A stretch of DNA of 64,000 nt, from contig JAYJMM010000124.1 in NCBI GenBank assembly GCA_037349105.1, positions 1 through 64,000 of the forward strand, in the 5' to 3' direction. The translations under genes and the position numbers were made by a program. This DNA is from Limnomonas spitsbergensis (Eukaryota > Chlorophyta > Chlorophyceae > Chlamydomonadales). Positions 21,752 to 35,020 of the stretch are shown in pieces (within the stretch, counting starts at the first letter, position 1; every line of letters starts with the position of its first letter). The notes under the pieces are model-generated. The model was not told the DNA's origin and did no database searches. It saw only the letters and a list, made by a program, of their open reading frames with translations.

Positions 21752-23452
21752 TCAAGCCTCTCCAAAATCTAGAGCCCGGACGCAGAAATCATTGCAAGCA
21801 GCCACATGCGCTTCTCCCGCGGGAGGACGCCGGCGCTTCAACCGAGCCAACCGAGGGTTTGAAGGAGACAGGGGTCCAGCAAGCAAAATCTCCTTCGTTG
21901 CATCTTCTAACATGCGATCATGATGAATCAAACGCTCGGCCACAGACTCTGAAAAATTATCAAATAAAAACATGCTAGGGTTCAAGCTGCGATTCCCCCA
22001 CTTCAGGTGGAGGGGCGACATGCACTGCTGATTCCCACATGTGTGCATGACCACATATACACCGTCGTCCCCAGGAGGTGGGGGGCCGTTAAAAAAGAAA
22101 TGGACCAGCCGATGCACATACTCAGAACGGAGAGGACCCTTCGGGGGACGGCCACGGCCAGCCAAGCCAACAGCAGGGGAGGAAGAACCTACAAGAGGTG
22201 GGCGTGAGGGTTAGGGATCAGGAGGATAATGGTGCATGCATTCGGGCACTCGATAAAGAATACAAATATCATGAACCAATCACCTGTTCGACCAATTTTC
22301 ATCATCAAGTAGCCATTATGCACGTGGAACAGCGAATTGGAGGCCACCCTAAGCGGGTCAAACACCATGCACGCGGAGGAGACGTGGAGCTTGTCGGAAT
22401 AAGCCAGCAAGGGCCGGGCAGAAAGGATGGGGGGCACGGGCAAAAAACCTGCATCCATGCTTGCTATCCATTCCCTCGTGGCGGCTGAGAGTGAAAGGGG
22501 GACGGCCGCTGAGTCGACGTGCATCAGCAAAGACTGCAGAAATTGACAAGATCGGCTATTTGACCGGTAGGACCCATCGGCCTCAGCCTTGACGTGTGCA
22601 AGGACACGCAAGGTCAACAGGTGGCGTTCAACTGCAGGGTCCGCAAAACGGTGCCTGGAAAGAAATGGGGGAGGGGGGGGGGGGGGCTTAACGCTTGAAA
22701 GGAAAGGGAAAGGGATAAAAAAAGACTAACCTCACGTGAGCCAGAGGGTGAAATAGGGGCCACATCTGTTCCTTGGTAGGTGCTCCGACACTGCCAGGCA
22801 AGTACATGCTGCCCATCATGACGGGCCATCCCCAAGCAGTGCCAGCACATTCACAACTCTCCAGGCTGAAGGGGTCTACCACTATGTTGGGAATGGCTGG
22901 GGAGACATGCACATGGCTGGAATAACGGCTGGAGACCACATGAGCAGAGCGCAAGGCGGTGACGGCATTCACGTGCCGTGTCCACGCAGGCCTGGGCTCT
23001 GGAGCATTCATCCTATAGTGGTTTTCATGTCATCCATCATCATGACATAAAGGCATGATCATGCTGTTACAGAAAAAAACGCACCATAACCTACTGGCCG
23101 CAAGGGCCTCATCAACGGTGGGCAGCCACCAGCACTCAGGCGGTAAAATCGAGCAAATGGAGGCCAAAACGTGCTTGCCAATAACATCCATATTCGGGGC
23201 GGCGTCCATCAGACCAATCAATTTCCAACACGTTATCATTCGTAGCGAAGGAAGGAGGCTGACACAAGTTGGATCGTATACGGTATCTTCGCATTCTGGT
23301 CTTTTCAGGTGAGGGGACTGAAAAAGGAAACGAACATACTTGCTGTGTGCAAGATCGGCCATATTTAAGACCATGGTAACGAGCGTCAATAACGACGCGG
23401 TGGTCAATGCGCGGATGATGGAGGGTTCTGGAGCGTGTGTCCGACGAGGCAT
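21752..23452 (-). CDS. HNH-type zinc-motif protein with AT-hook, 4 exons (483 aa model)
   Basis: Reconstructed exons (- strand, 5' to 3'): 23091-23452, 22731-23012, 22284-22654, 21752-22188. Introns are GT-AG (donors GTTATG, GTTAGT, GTGATT) and all three joins keep phase. The ATG at 23452 is the first in frame; an in-frame GTG lies just upstream at 23467. The N-terminal ~330 residues are not recognised. Residues 349-356 (GRGRPPKG) are a classic AT-hook for minor-groove DNA binding. Residues 387-408 carry H-T-C-x4-C-x-S-P-x-H-L then W-G-N-x3-N, the H-C-C-H pattern of the His-Me finger (HNH) nuclease family common in phages, algae and other protists. Nuclease or DNA-binding activity in the nucleus is inferred. 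The gene starts only about 115 bp from the 56-bp array, so its promoter lies in or beside that array, and a lost upstream exon cannot be excluded. Confidence 0.7.
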
Positions 23453-23526
23453 AAACCCGTCTCCCACGACCTAGGAGACCGGTTTTAAGGGGTCCAACCG
23501 TCTCTGAAACATGTCCAGAAGAATTA

Positions 23527-23537
23527 TACAAAGCTAA
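23527..23537 (-). promoter_or_regulatory. Possible TATA-like element of the HNH-type gene
   Basis: The minus strand reads 'ttgtataatt' about 75-85 bp upstream of the ATG at 23452, in the narrow gap between the gene and the 56-bp array. It is the only AT-rich core-promoter candidate there. Confidence 0.25.
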
Positions 23538-24420
23538 GAAGATGACTTGGATTACGGATTCGGTTTGATCCACAGCTGTTCCACAGCTGTTCTGGGGTAA
23601 GGGTGAAGGGTGGGAGGGAGGAGGCAGCTGACTGGTGCACAGCTGTTCTGGGGTTAGGGTGAGGATTGGGAGGGAGGAGGCAGCTGACTGGTCCACAGCT
23701 GTTCTGGGGTAAGGGTGAGGGGTAGGAGGGAGGAGGCAGGCTACTGATCCACAGCTGTTCTGGGTGGGAGGGAGGAGGCATGCTACTGATCCACAGCTGT
23801 TCTGGGGTAAGGGTGAGGGGTAGGAGGGAGGAGGCAGCTGACTGATCCACAGCTGTTCTGGGGTAAGGGTGAAGGGTGGGAGGGAGGAGGCAGCTGACTG
23901 GTCCAAAGCTGTTCTGGGGTTAGGGTGAAGGGTGGGAGGGAGGAGGCAGCTGACTGGTCCACAGCTGTTCTGGGGTAAGGGTGAAGAGTGGGAGGGAGGG
24001 GGCAGCTGACTGGTCCACAGATGTTCTGGGGTAAGGGTGAGGATTGGGAGGGAGGAGACAGCTGACTGGTCCACAGCTATTCTGGGGTAGGGTGAGGATT
24101 GGGAGGGAGGAGGCAGCTGACTGGTCCACAGCTGTTCTGGGTGGGAGGGAGGAGGCATGCTACTGATCCACAGCTGTTCTGGGGTAAGGGTGAGGGGTAG
24201 GAGGGAGGAGGCAGCTGACTGGTCCACAGCTGTTCTGGGGTAAGGGTGAGGGGTAGGAGGGAGGAGGCAGGTTACTGATCCACAGCTGTTCTGGGGTAAT
24301 GGTAAGGGTGGGAGGGAGGAGGCAGCTCACTGATCCACAGCTGTTCTGGGGTAAGGGTGAGGGGTGGGAGGGAGGAGGCAGCTGACTGGTCCACAGCTGT
24401 TCTGGGGTAAGGGTGGAGGG

Positions 24421-24849
24421 TGGGCATTGATGTGCATTTATTTGGTGCATTTATTTGGTGCTTACTGGCGGGAACGTGGACTTGAGCTTGCAAGATGATA
24501 GGCCTCTTGGTTGGAGACTTGGGATGTTGGTTGATCTTCTGAAAATAGGGAAGAAAGGTACAGTAAGTAGGTGGAGAGCTGGCCAGATGTGGAGTGAAAG
24601 GATATGAAGCAGCTGACCAAAATGCCAAAAATGTAAATGGCCCTGGGCTGGCAGGTGCAGAGGTGAGGAGGGTAAGGGTGAGGGTTGGGAGGGAGGATGC
24701 AGCTGACTGATCCATACCTGTTCTGGCTGGGACAGGTGGTGGGGGAAGAGGGGATGTGTCTGGCCATGAGCTGGTGCAGGTGGTGGGGGGAGAGGGGATG
24801 TGTCTGGCCATGGGCTGGGACAGGTGATGGGGGGAGAGGGGACGTGTCT
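24421..24849. repeat. 429-bp inserted block, copy 1
   Basis: First of ten near-identical blocks inside the 56-bp array. Order within the block on +: 'tgggcattgatgtgcattta'; a doubled 'tttatttggtgc'; about 230 bp of unique sequence; one odd 56-bp-like unit ending 'gatccatacctgttctgg'; then two and a half 44-bp units; rejoining the array at 'gtgtctacagctg'. This copy differs at its left join ('gggtggagggtgggcatt', not 'gggtgcatggtgggcatt'), so it has a different entry history. Confidence 0.9.
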
Positions 24850-27800
24850 ACAGCTGTTCTGGGGTAAGGGTGAGGATTGGGAGGGAGGAGGCAGCTGACA
24901 GGTCCACAGCTGTTCTGGGGTAAGGGTGAAGGGTGGGAGGGAGAAGGCAGCTGACTGATCCACAGCTGTTCTGGGGTAAGGGTGAGGATTGGGAGGGAGG
25001 AGGCAGCTGACAGGTCCACAGCTGTTCTGGGGTAAGGGTGAAGGGTGGGAGGGAGAAGGCAGCTGACTGATCCACAGCTGTTCTGGGGTAAGGGTGGGGG
25101 GTAGGAGGGAGGAGGCAGGTTACTGATCCACAGCTGTTCTGGGGTAAGGGTGAGGATTGGGAGGGAGGAGGCAGCTGACTGATCCACAGCTGTTCTGGGG
25201 TAAGGGTGGAGGGTGGGAGGGAGGAGGCAGCTGACTGATCCACAGCTGTTATGGGTGGGAGGGAGGAGGCATGCTACTGATCCACAGCTGTTCTGGGGTA
25301 AGGGTGAGGGGTAGGAGGGAGGAGGCAGCTGACTGATCCACAGCTGTTCTGGGGTAAGGGTGAGGATTGGGAGGGAGGAGACAGCTGACTGGTCCACAGC
25401 TGTTCTGGGGTTAGGGTGAAGGGTGGGAGGGAGGAGGCAGCTGACTGATCCACAGTTGTTCTGGGGTAAGGGTGAAGGGTGGGAGGGAGGAGGCATACTA
25501 CTGATCCACAGCTGTTCTGGGGTAAGGGTGAGGATTGGGAGGGAGGAGGCAGCTGACTGATCCACAGCTGTTCTGGGGTAAGGGTGAAGGGTGGGAGGGA
25601 GAAGGCAGCTGACTGATCCACAGCTGTTCTGGGGTAAGGGTGAGGGGTGGGAGGGAGGAGGCAGGCTACTGATCCACAGCTGTTCTGGGGTAAGGGTGAG
25701 GATTGGGAGGGAGGAGGCAGCTGACTGGTCCATAGCTGTTCTGGGGTAAGGGTGAAGGGTGGGAGGGAGGAGGCTGGCTACTGATCCACAGCTGTTCTGG
25801 GGTAAGGGTGAGGGGTACGAGGGAGGAGGCAGGTTACTGATCCACAGCTGTTATGGGGTAAGGGTGAGGATAGGGAGGGAGGCAGGCTACTGATCCACAG
25901 CTGTTCTGGGGTAAGGGTGAGGGGTAGGAGGGAGGAGGCAGCTGACTGGTCCACAGCTGTTCTGGGGTAAGGGTGAGGGGTAGGAGGGAGGAGGCAGCTG
26001 ATTGATCCATAGCTGTTCTGGGGTAATGGTAAGGGTGGGAGGGAGGAGGCAGCTCACTGATCCACAGCTGTTCTGGGGTAAGGGTGAGGATTGGGAGGGA
26101 GGAGGCAGCTGACTCGTGCACAGCTGTTCTGGGGTAAGGGTGGAGGGTGGGAGGGAGGAGGCAGCTGACTGATCCACAGCTGTTCTGGGGTAAGGGTGAA
26201 GGGTGGGAGGGAGGAGGCAGCTGACTGATCCACAGCTGTTCTGGGGTAAGGGTGAAGGGTGGGAGGGAGGATGCAGCTGACTGATCCACAGCTGTTCTGG
26301 GGTAAGGGTGAGGATTGGGAGGGAGGAGGCAGCTGACTGGTCCACAGCTGTTCTGGGGTAAGGGTGAGGGGTAGGAGGGAGGAGGCAGCTGACTGATCCA
26401 CAGCTGTTCTGGGGTAAGGGTGAAGGGTGGGAGGGAGGAGGCAGGTTACTGATCCACAGCTGTTATGGGGTAAGGGTGAGGATTGGGAGGGAGGAGGCAG
26501 CTGACTGGTCCACAGCTGTTCTGGGGTAAGGGTGGAGGGTGGGAGGGAGGAGGCAGCTGACTGATCCACAGCTGTTCTGGGGTAAGGGTGAAGGGTGGGA
26601 GGGAGGAGGCAGCTCACTGATCCACAGCTGTTCTGGGGTAAGGGTGAGGATTGGGAGGGAGGAGGCAGCTGACTGGTCCACAGCTGTTCTGGGTGGGAGG
26701 GAGGAGGCATGCTACTGATCCACAGCTGTTCTGGGGTAAGGGTGAGGGGTAGGAGGGAGGAGGCAGCTGACTGGTCCACAGCTGTTCTGGGGTAAGGGTG
26801 AGGGGTAGGAGGGAGGAGGCAGGTTACTGATCCACAGCTGTTCTGGGGTAATGGTAAGGGTGGGAGGGAGGAGGCAGCTCACTGATCCACAGCTGTTCTG
26901 GGGTAAGGGTGAGGATTGGGAGGGAGGAGGCAGCTGACTGATCCACAGCTGTTCTGGGGTAAGGGGGGAGGGTGGGAGGGAGGAGGCAGCTGACTGATCC
27001 ACGGCTGTTCTGAAGTAAGGGTGAGGGGTGGGAGGGAGGAGGCAGCTGACTGATCCACAGCTGTTCTGGGGTTAGGGTGAAGGGTGGGAGGGAGGAGGCA
27101 GCTGACTCGTGCACAGCTGTTCTGGGGTAAGGGTGAAGGGTGGGAGGGAGGAGGCAAGTTACTGATCCACAGCTGTTCTGGGGTAAGGGTGAGGGGTAGG
27201 AGGGAGGAGGCAGCTGACTGATCCACAGCTGTTCTGGGGTAAGGTGAGGGGTGGGAGGGAGGAGGCAGCTGACTGATCCACAGCTGTTCTGGGGTAAGGG
27301 TGAAGGGTGGGAGGGAGGAGGCAGCTGACTGATCCACAGCTGTTCTGGGGTAAGGTGAGGGGTGGGAGGGAGGAGGCAGCTGACTGATCCACAGCTGTTC
27401 TGGGGTAAGGGTGAAGGGTGGGAGGGAGGCTGCAGCTGACTGGTCCACAGCTGTTCTGGGTGGGAGGGAGGAGGCATGCTACTGATCCACAGCTGTTATG
27501 GGGTAAGGGAGGAGGCAGCTGACTGGTGCACAGCTGTTCTGGGGTAAGGGTGAAGGGTGGGAGGGAGGAGGCAAGTTACTGATCCACAGCTGTTCTGGGG
27601 TAAGGGTGAGGGGTAGGAGGGAGGAGGCAGCTGACTGATCCACAGCTGTTCTGGGGTGAGGGTGAGGGGTGGGAGGGAGGAGGCAGCTGATTGATCGACA
27701 GCTGTTCTGGGGTAAGGGTGAAGGGTGGAAGGGAGGAGGCAGCTGACTCGTGCACAGCTGTTCTGGGGTAAGGGTGAAGGGTGGGAGGGAGGAGGCAAGT

Positions 27801-28341
27801 TACTGGTCCACAGATGTTCTGGGGTAAGGGTGAAGGGTGGGAGGGAGGAGGCAGCTCACTGATCCACAGCTGTTCTGGGGTAAGGGTGGGGATTGGGAGG
27901 GAGGAGGCAGCTGACTGGTCCACAGCTGTTCTGGGGTAAGGGTGAGGATTGGGAGGGAGGAGGCAGCTGACTGATCCACAGCTGTTCTGGGGTAAGGGTG
28001 AAGGGTGGGAGGGAGGTTGCAGCTGACTGGTCCACAGATGTTCTGGGGTAAGGGTGAAGGGTGGGAGGGAGGAGGCAGCTCACTGATCCACAGCTGTTCT
28101 GGGGTAAGGGTGGGGATTGGGAGGGAGGAGGCAGGCTACTGATCCACAGCTGTTCTGGGGTAAGGGTGAGGGGTAGGAGGGAGGAGGCAGGTTACTGATC
28201 CACAGCTGTTCTGGGGTAAGGGTGAGGGGTAGGAGGGAGGAGGCAGGTTACTGATCCACAGCTGTTCTGGGGTAAGGGTGAGGGGTGGGAGGGAGGAGGC
28301 AGCTGACTGGTCCACAGCTGTTCTGGGGTAAGGGTGCATGG

Positions 28342-28770
28342 TGGGCATTGATGTGCATTTATTTGGTGCATTTATTTGGTGCTTACTGGCGGGAACGTGG
28401 ACTTGAGCTTGCAAGATGATAGGCCTCTTGGTTGGAGACTTGGGATGTTGGTTGATCTTCTGAAAATAGGGAAGAAAGGTACAGTAAGTAGGTGGAGAGC
28501 TGGCCAGATGTGGAGTGAAAGGATATGAAGCAGCTGACCAAAATGCCAAAAATGTAAATGGCCCTGGGCTGGCAGGTGCAGAGGTGAGGAGGGTAAGGGT
28601 GAGGGTTGGGAGGGAGGATGCAGCTGACTGATCCATACCTGTTCTGGCTGGGACAGGTGGTGGGGGAAGAGGGGATGTGTCTGGCCATGAGCTGGTGCAG
28701 GTGGTGGGGGGAGAGGGGATGTGTCTGGCCATGGGCTGGGACAGGTGATGGGGGGAGAGGGGACGTGTCT
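28342..28770. repeat. 429-bp inserted block, copy 2
   Basis: It lies 3921 bp after copy 1 and is the first with the 'gtgcatggtgggcatt' left join shared by all later copies. Confidence 0.9.
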
Positions 28771-30072
28771 ACAGCTGTTCTGGGGTAAGGGTGAGGATTG
28801 GGAGGGAGGAGGCAGCTGACAGGTCCACAGCTGTTCTGGGGTAAGGGTGAAGGGTGGGAGGGAGAAGGCAGCTGACTGATCCACAGCTGTTCTGGGGTAA
28901 GGGTGAGGATTGGGAGGGAGGAGGCAGCTGACAGGTCCACAGCTGTTCTGGGGTAAGGGTGAAGGGTGGGAGGGAGAAGGCAGCTGACTGATCCACAGCT
29001 GTTCTGGGGTAAGGGTGGGGGGTAGGAGGGAGGAGGCAGGTTACTGATCCACAGCTGTTCTGGGGTAAGGGTGAGGATTGGGAGGGAGGAGGCAGCTGAC
29101 TGATCCACAGCTGTTCTGGGGTAAGGGTGGAGGGTGGGAGGGAGGAGGCAGCTGACTGATCCACAGCTGTTATGGGTGGGAGGGAGGAGGCATGCTACTG
29201 ATCCACAGCTGTTCTGGGGTAAGGGTGAGGATTGGGAGGGAGGAGGCAGCTGACTGATCCACAGCTGTTCTGGGGTAAGGGTGGAGGGTGGGAGGGAGGA
29301 GGCAGCTGACTGATCCACAGCTGTTCTGGGGTAAGGGTGAAGGGTGGGAGGGAGGAGGCAGCTGACTGATCCACAGCTGTTCTGGGGTAAGGGTGAAGGG
29401 TGGGAGGGAGGATGCAGCTGACTGATCCACAGCTGTTCTGGGGTAAGGGTGAGGATTGGGAGGGAGGAGGCAGCTGACTGGTCCACAGCTGTTCTGGGGT
29501 AAGGGTGAGGGGTAGGAGGGAGGAGGCAACTGACTGATCCACAGCTGTTCTGGGGTAAGGGTGAAGGGTGGGAGGGAGGTTGCAGCTGACTGGTCCACAT
29601 ATGTTCTGGGGTAAGGGTGAAGGGTGGGAGGGAGGAGGCAGCTCACTGATCCACAGCTGTTCTGGGGTAAGGGTGGGGTTTGGGAGGGAGGAGGCAGCTG
29701 ACTGGTCCACAGCTGTTCTGGGGTAAGGGTGGAGGGTGGGAGGGAGGAGGCAGCTGACTGATCCACAGCTGTTCTGGGGTAAGGGTGAGGGGTGGGAGGG
29801 AGGAGGCAGCTGACTGATCCACAGCTGTTCTGGGGTTAGGGTGAAGGGTGGGAGGGAGGAGGCAGCTGACTGGTGCACAGCTGTTCTGGGGTAAGGGTGA
29901 AGGGTGGGAGGGAGGAGGCAAGTTACTGATCCACAGCTGTTCTGGGGTAAGGGTGAGGGGTAGGAGGGAGGAGGCAGCTGACTGATCCACAGCTGTTCTG
30001 GGGTGAGGGTGAGGGGTGGGAGGGAGGAGGCAGCTGACTGGTCCACAGCTGTTCTGGGGTAAGGGTGCATGG

Positions 30073-30501
30073 TGGGCATTGATGTGCATTTATTTGGTGC
30101 ATTTATTTGGTGCTTACTGGCGGGAACGTGGACTTGAGCTTGCAAGATGATAGGCCTCTTGGTTGGAGACTTGGGATGTTGGTTGATCTTCTGAAAATAG
30201 GGAAGAAAGGTACAGTAAGTAGGTGGAGAGCTGGCCAGATGTGGAGTGAAAGGATATGAAGCAGCTGACCAAAATGCCAAAAATGTAAATGGCCCTGGGC
30301 TGGCAGGTGCAGAGGTGAGGAGGGTAAGGGTGAGGGTTGGGAGGGAGGATGCAGCTGACTGATCCATACCTGTTCTGGCTGGGACAGGTGGTGGGGGAAG
30401 AGGGGATGTGTCTGGCCATGAGCTGGTGCAGGTGGTGGGGGGAGAGGGGATGTGTCTGGCCATGGGCTGGGACAGGTGATGGGGGGAGAGGGGACGTGTC
30501 T
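30073..30501. repeat. 429-bp inserted block, copy 3
   Basis: It lies 1731 bp after copy 2. After this copy the array reads 'gctgacatgtcc', whereas after copies 1 and 2 it reads 'gctgacaggtcc'. Confidence 0.9.
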
Positions 30502-33500
30502 ACAGCTGTTCTGGGGTAAGGGTGAGGATTGGGAGGGAGGAGGCAGCTGACATGTCCACAGCTGTTCTGGGGTAAGGGTGAAGGGTGGGAGGGAGAAGGC
30601 AGCTGACTGGTCCACAGATGTTCTGGGGTAAGGGTGAAGGGTGGGAGGGAGGAGGCAGCTCACTGATCCACAGCTGTTCTGGGGTAAGGGTGGGGATTGG
30701 GAGGGAGGAGGCAGCTGACTGGTCCACAGCTGTTCTGGGGTAAGGGTGAAGGGTGGGAGGGAGAAGGCAGCTGACTGATCCACAGCTGTTCTGGGGTAAG
30801 GGTGAGGGGTGGGAGGGAGGAGGCAGGCTACTGATCCACAGCTGTTCTGGGGTAAGGGTGAGGATTGGGAGGGAGGAGGCAGCTGACTGGTCCATAGCTG
30901 TTCTGGGGTAAGGGTGAAGGGTGGGAGGGAGGAGGCAGGCTACTGATCCACAGCTGTTCTGGGGTAAGGGTGAGGGGTACGAGGGAGGAGGCAGGTTACT
31001 GATCCACAGCTGTTATGGGGTAAGGGTGAGGATTGGGAGGGAGGCAGGCTACTGATCCACAGCTGTTCTGGGGTAAGGGTGAGGGGTGGGAGGGAGGAGG
31101 CAGCTGATTGATCCACAGCTGTTCTGGGGTAAGGGTGGATGGTGGGAGGGAGGAGGCAGCTGACTGATCCACAGCTGTTCTGGGGTAAGGGTGAAGGGTG
31201 GGAGGGAGGAGGCAGCTGACTGATCCACAGCTGTTCTGGGGTAAGGGTGAAGGGTGGGAGGGAGGATGCAGCTGACTGATCCACAGCTGTTCTGGGGTAA
31301 GGGTGAGGATTGGGAGGGAGGAGGCAGCTGACTGGTCCACAGCTGTTCTGGGGTAAGGGTGAGGGGTAGGAGGGAGGAGGCAGCTGACTGATCCACAGCT
31401 GTTCTGGGGTAAGGGTGAAGGGTGGGAGGGAGGTTGCAGCTGACTGGTCCACATATGTTCTGGGGTAAGGGTGAAGGGTGGGAGGGAGGAGGCAGCTCAC
31501 TGATCCACAGCTGTTCTGGGGTAAGGGTGGGGATTGGGAGGGAGGAGGCAGCTGACTGGTCCACAGCTGTTCTGGGGTAAGGGTGGAGGGTGGGAGGGAG
31601 GAGGCAGCTGACTGATCCACAGCTGTTCTGGGGTAAGGGTGAGGGGTGGGAGGGAGGAGGCAGCTGACTGATCCACAGCTGTTCTGGGGTTAGGGTGAAG
31701 GGTGGGAGGGAGGAGGCAGCTGACTGGTGCACAGCTGTTCTGGGGTAAGGGTGAAGGGTGGGAGGGAGGAGGCAAGTTACTGATCCACAGCTGTTCTGGG
31801 GTAAGGGTGAGGGGTAGGAGGGAGGAGGCAGCTGACTGATCCACAGCTGTTCTGGGGTGAGGGTGAGGGGTGGGAGGGAGGAGGCAGCTGATTGATCGAC
31901 AGCTGTTCTGGGGTAAGGGTGAAGGGTGGGAGGGAGGAGGCAGCTGACTCGTGCACAGCTGTTCTGGGGTAAGGGTGAAGGGTGGGAGGGAGGAGGCAAG
32001 TTACTGGTCCACAGATGTTCTGGGGTAAGGGTGAAGGGTGGGAGGGAGGAGGCAGCTCACTGATCCACAGCTGTTCTGGGGTAAGGGTGGGGATTGGGAG
32101 GGAGGAGGCAGCTGACTGGTCCACAGCTGTTCTGGGGTAAGGGTGAGGATTGGGAGGGAGGAGGCAGCTGACTGATCCACAGCTGTTCTGGGGTAAGGGT
32201 GAAGGGTGGGAGGGAGGTTGCAGCTGACTGGTCCACAGATGTTCTGGGGTAAGGGTGAAGGGTGGGAGGGAGGAGGCAGCTCACTGATCCACAGCTGTTC
32301 TGGGGTAAGGATGGGGATTGGGAGGGAGGAGGCAGCTGACTGGTCCACAGCTGTTCTGGGGTAAGGGTGGAGGGTGGGAGGGAGGAGGCAGCTGACTGAT
32401 CCACAGCTGTTCTGGGGTAAGGGTGAGGGGTGGGAGGGAGGAGGCAGCTGACTGATCCACAGCTGTTCTGGGGTTAGGGTGAAGGGTGGGAGGGAGGAGG
32501 CAGCTGACTGGTGCACAGCTGTTCTGGGGTAAGGGTGAAGGGTGGGAGGGAGGAGGCAAGTTACTGATCCACAGCTGTTCTGGGGTGAGGGTGAGGGGTG
32601 GGAGGGAGGAGGCAGCTGATTGATCCACAGCTGTTGGGAGGGAGAAGGCAGCTGACTGGTCCACAGTTGTTCTGGGGTAAGGGTGAAGGGTGGGAGGGAG
32701 GAGGCATACCACTGATCCACAGCTGTTCTGGGGTAAGGGTGAGGATTGGGAGGGAGGAGGCAGCTGACTGGTCCACAGCTGTTCTGGGGTAAGGGTGAAG
32801 GGTGGGAGGGAGAAGGCAGCTGACTGATCCACAGCTGTTCTGGGGTAAGGGTGAGGGGTGGGAGGGAGGAGGCAGGCTACTGATCCACAGCTGTTCTGGG
32901 GTAAGGGTGAGGATTGGGAGGGAGGAGGCAGCTGACTGGTCCATAGCTGTTCTGGGGTAAGGGTGAAGGGTGGGAGGGAGGAGGCAGGCTACTGATCCAC
33001 AGCTGTTCTGGGGTAAGGGTGAGGGGTACGAGGGAGGAGGCAGGTTACTGATCCACAGCTGTTATGGGGTAAGGGTGAGGATTGGGAGGGAGGCAGGCTA
33101 CTGATCCACAGCTGTTCTGGGGTAAGGGTGAGGGGTGGGAGGGAGGAGGCAGCTGATTGATCCACAGCTGTTCTGGGGTAAGGGTGGAGGGTGGGAGGGA
33201 GGAGGCAGCTGACTGATCCACAGCTGTTCTGGGGTAAGGGTGAAGGGTGGGAGGGAGGAGGCAGCTGACTGATCCACAGCTGTTCTGGGGTAAGGGTGAA
33301 GGGTGGGAGGGAGGATGCAGCTGACTGATCCACATCTGTTCTGGGGTAAGGGTGAGGATTGGGAGGGAGGAGGCAGCTGACTGGTCCACAGCTGTTCTGG
33401 GGTAAGGGTGAGGGGTAGGAGGGAGGAGGCAGCTGACTGATCCACAGCTGTTCTGGGGTAAGGGTGAAGGGTGGGAGGGAGGTTGCAGCTGACTGGTCCA

Positions 33501-34591
33501 CATATGTTCTGGGGTAAGGGTGAAGGGTGGGAGGGAGGAGGCAGCTCACTGATCCACAGCTGTTCTGGGGTAAGGGTGGGGATTGGGAGGGAGGAGGCAG
33601 CTGACTGGTCCACAGCTGTTCTGGGGTAAGGGTGGAGGGTGGGAGGGAGGAGGCAGCTGACTGATCCACAGCTGTTCTGGGGTAAGGGTGAGGGGTGGGA
33701 GGGAGGAGGCAGCTGACTGATCCACAGCTGTTCTGGGGTTAGGGTGAAGGGTGGGAGGGAGGAGGCAGCTGACTGGTGCACAGCTGTTCTGGGGTAAGGG
33801 TGAAGGGTGGGAGGGAGGAGGCAAGTTACTGATCCACAGCTGTTCTGGGGTAAGGGTGAGGGGTAGGAGGGAGGAGGCAGCTGACTGATCCACAGCTGTT
33901 CTGGGGTGAGGGTGAGGGGTGGGAGGGAGGAGGCAGCTGATTGATCGACAGCTGTTCTGGGGTAAGGGTGAAGGGTGGAAGGGAGGAGGCAGCTGACTCG
34001 TGCACAGCTGTTCTGGGGTAAGGGTGAAGGGTGGGAGGGAGGAGGCAAGTTACTGGTCCACAGATGTTCTGGGGTAAGGGTGAAGGGTGGGAGGGAGGAG
34101 GCAGCTCACTGATCCACAGCTGTTCTGGGGTAAGGGTGGGGATTGGGAGGGAGGAGGCAGCTGACTGGTCCACAGCTGTTCTGGGGTAAGGGTGAGGATT
34201 GGGAGGGAGGAGGCAGCTGACTGATCCACAGCTGTTCTGGGGTAAGGGTGAAGGGTGGGAGGGAGGTTGCAGCTGACTGGTCCACAGATGTTCTGGGGTA
34301 AGGGTGAAGGGTGGGAGGGAGGAGGCAGCTCACTGATCCACAGCTGTTCTGGGGTAAGGGTGGGGATTGGGAGGGAGGAGGCAGGCTACTGATCCACAGC
34401 TGTTCTGGGGTAAGGGTGAGGGGTAGGAGGGAGGAGGCAGGTTACTGATCCACAGCTGTTCTGGGGTAAGGGTGAGGGGTAGGAGGGAGGAGGCAGGTTA
34501 CTGATCCACAGCTGTTCTGGGGTAAGGGTGAGGGGTGGGAGGGAGGAGGCAGCTGACTGGTCCACAGCTGTTCTGGGGTAAGGGTGCATGG

Positions 34592-35020
34592 TGGGCATTG
34601 ATGTGCATTTATTTGGTGCATTTATTTGGTGCTTACTGGCGGGAACGTGGACTTGAGCTTGCAAGATGATAGGCCTCTTGGTTGGAGACTTGGGATGTTG
34701 GTTGATCTTCTGAAAATAGGGAAGAAAGGTACAGTAAGTAGGTGGAGAGCTGGCCAGATGTGGAGTGAAAGGATATGAAGCAGCTGACCAAAATGCCAAA
34801 AATGTAAATGGCCCTGGGCTGGCAGGTGCAGAGGTGAGGAGGGTAAGGGTGAGGGTTGGGAGGGAGGATGCAGCTGACTGATCCATACCTGTTCTGGCTG
34901 GGACAGGTGGTGGGGGAAGAGGGGATGTGTCTGGCCATGAGCTGGTGCAGGTGGTGGGGGGAGAGGGGATGTGTCTGGCCATGGGCTGGGACAGGTGATG
35001 GGGGGAGAGGGGACGTGTCT
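34592..35020. repeat. 429-bp inserted block, copy 4
   Basis: It lies 4519 bp after copy 3. Its right flank (to about 37,270) matches the right flank of copy 1 at an offset of 10,171 bp. Confidence 0.9.

Noticed and set aside
22450..22460. Intron donor at 'gcag|gtttttt' in exon 3 of the HNH-type gene
   Set aside because: The frame stays open through it, and the encoded protein continues plausibly to the stronger junction at 22284.
23314..23335. 22-bp intron (gtatgt...ttttcag) in exon 1 of the HNH-type gene
   Set aside because: Removing it shifts the frame to an immediate stop, while reading through keeps a long frame that joins properly to the next exon.
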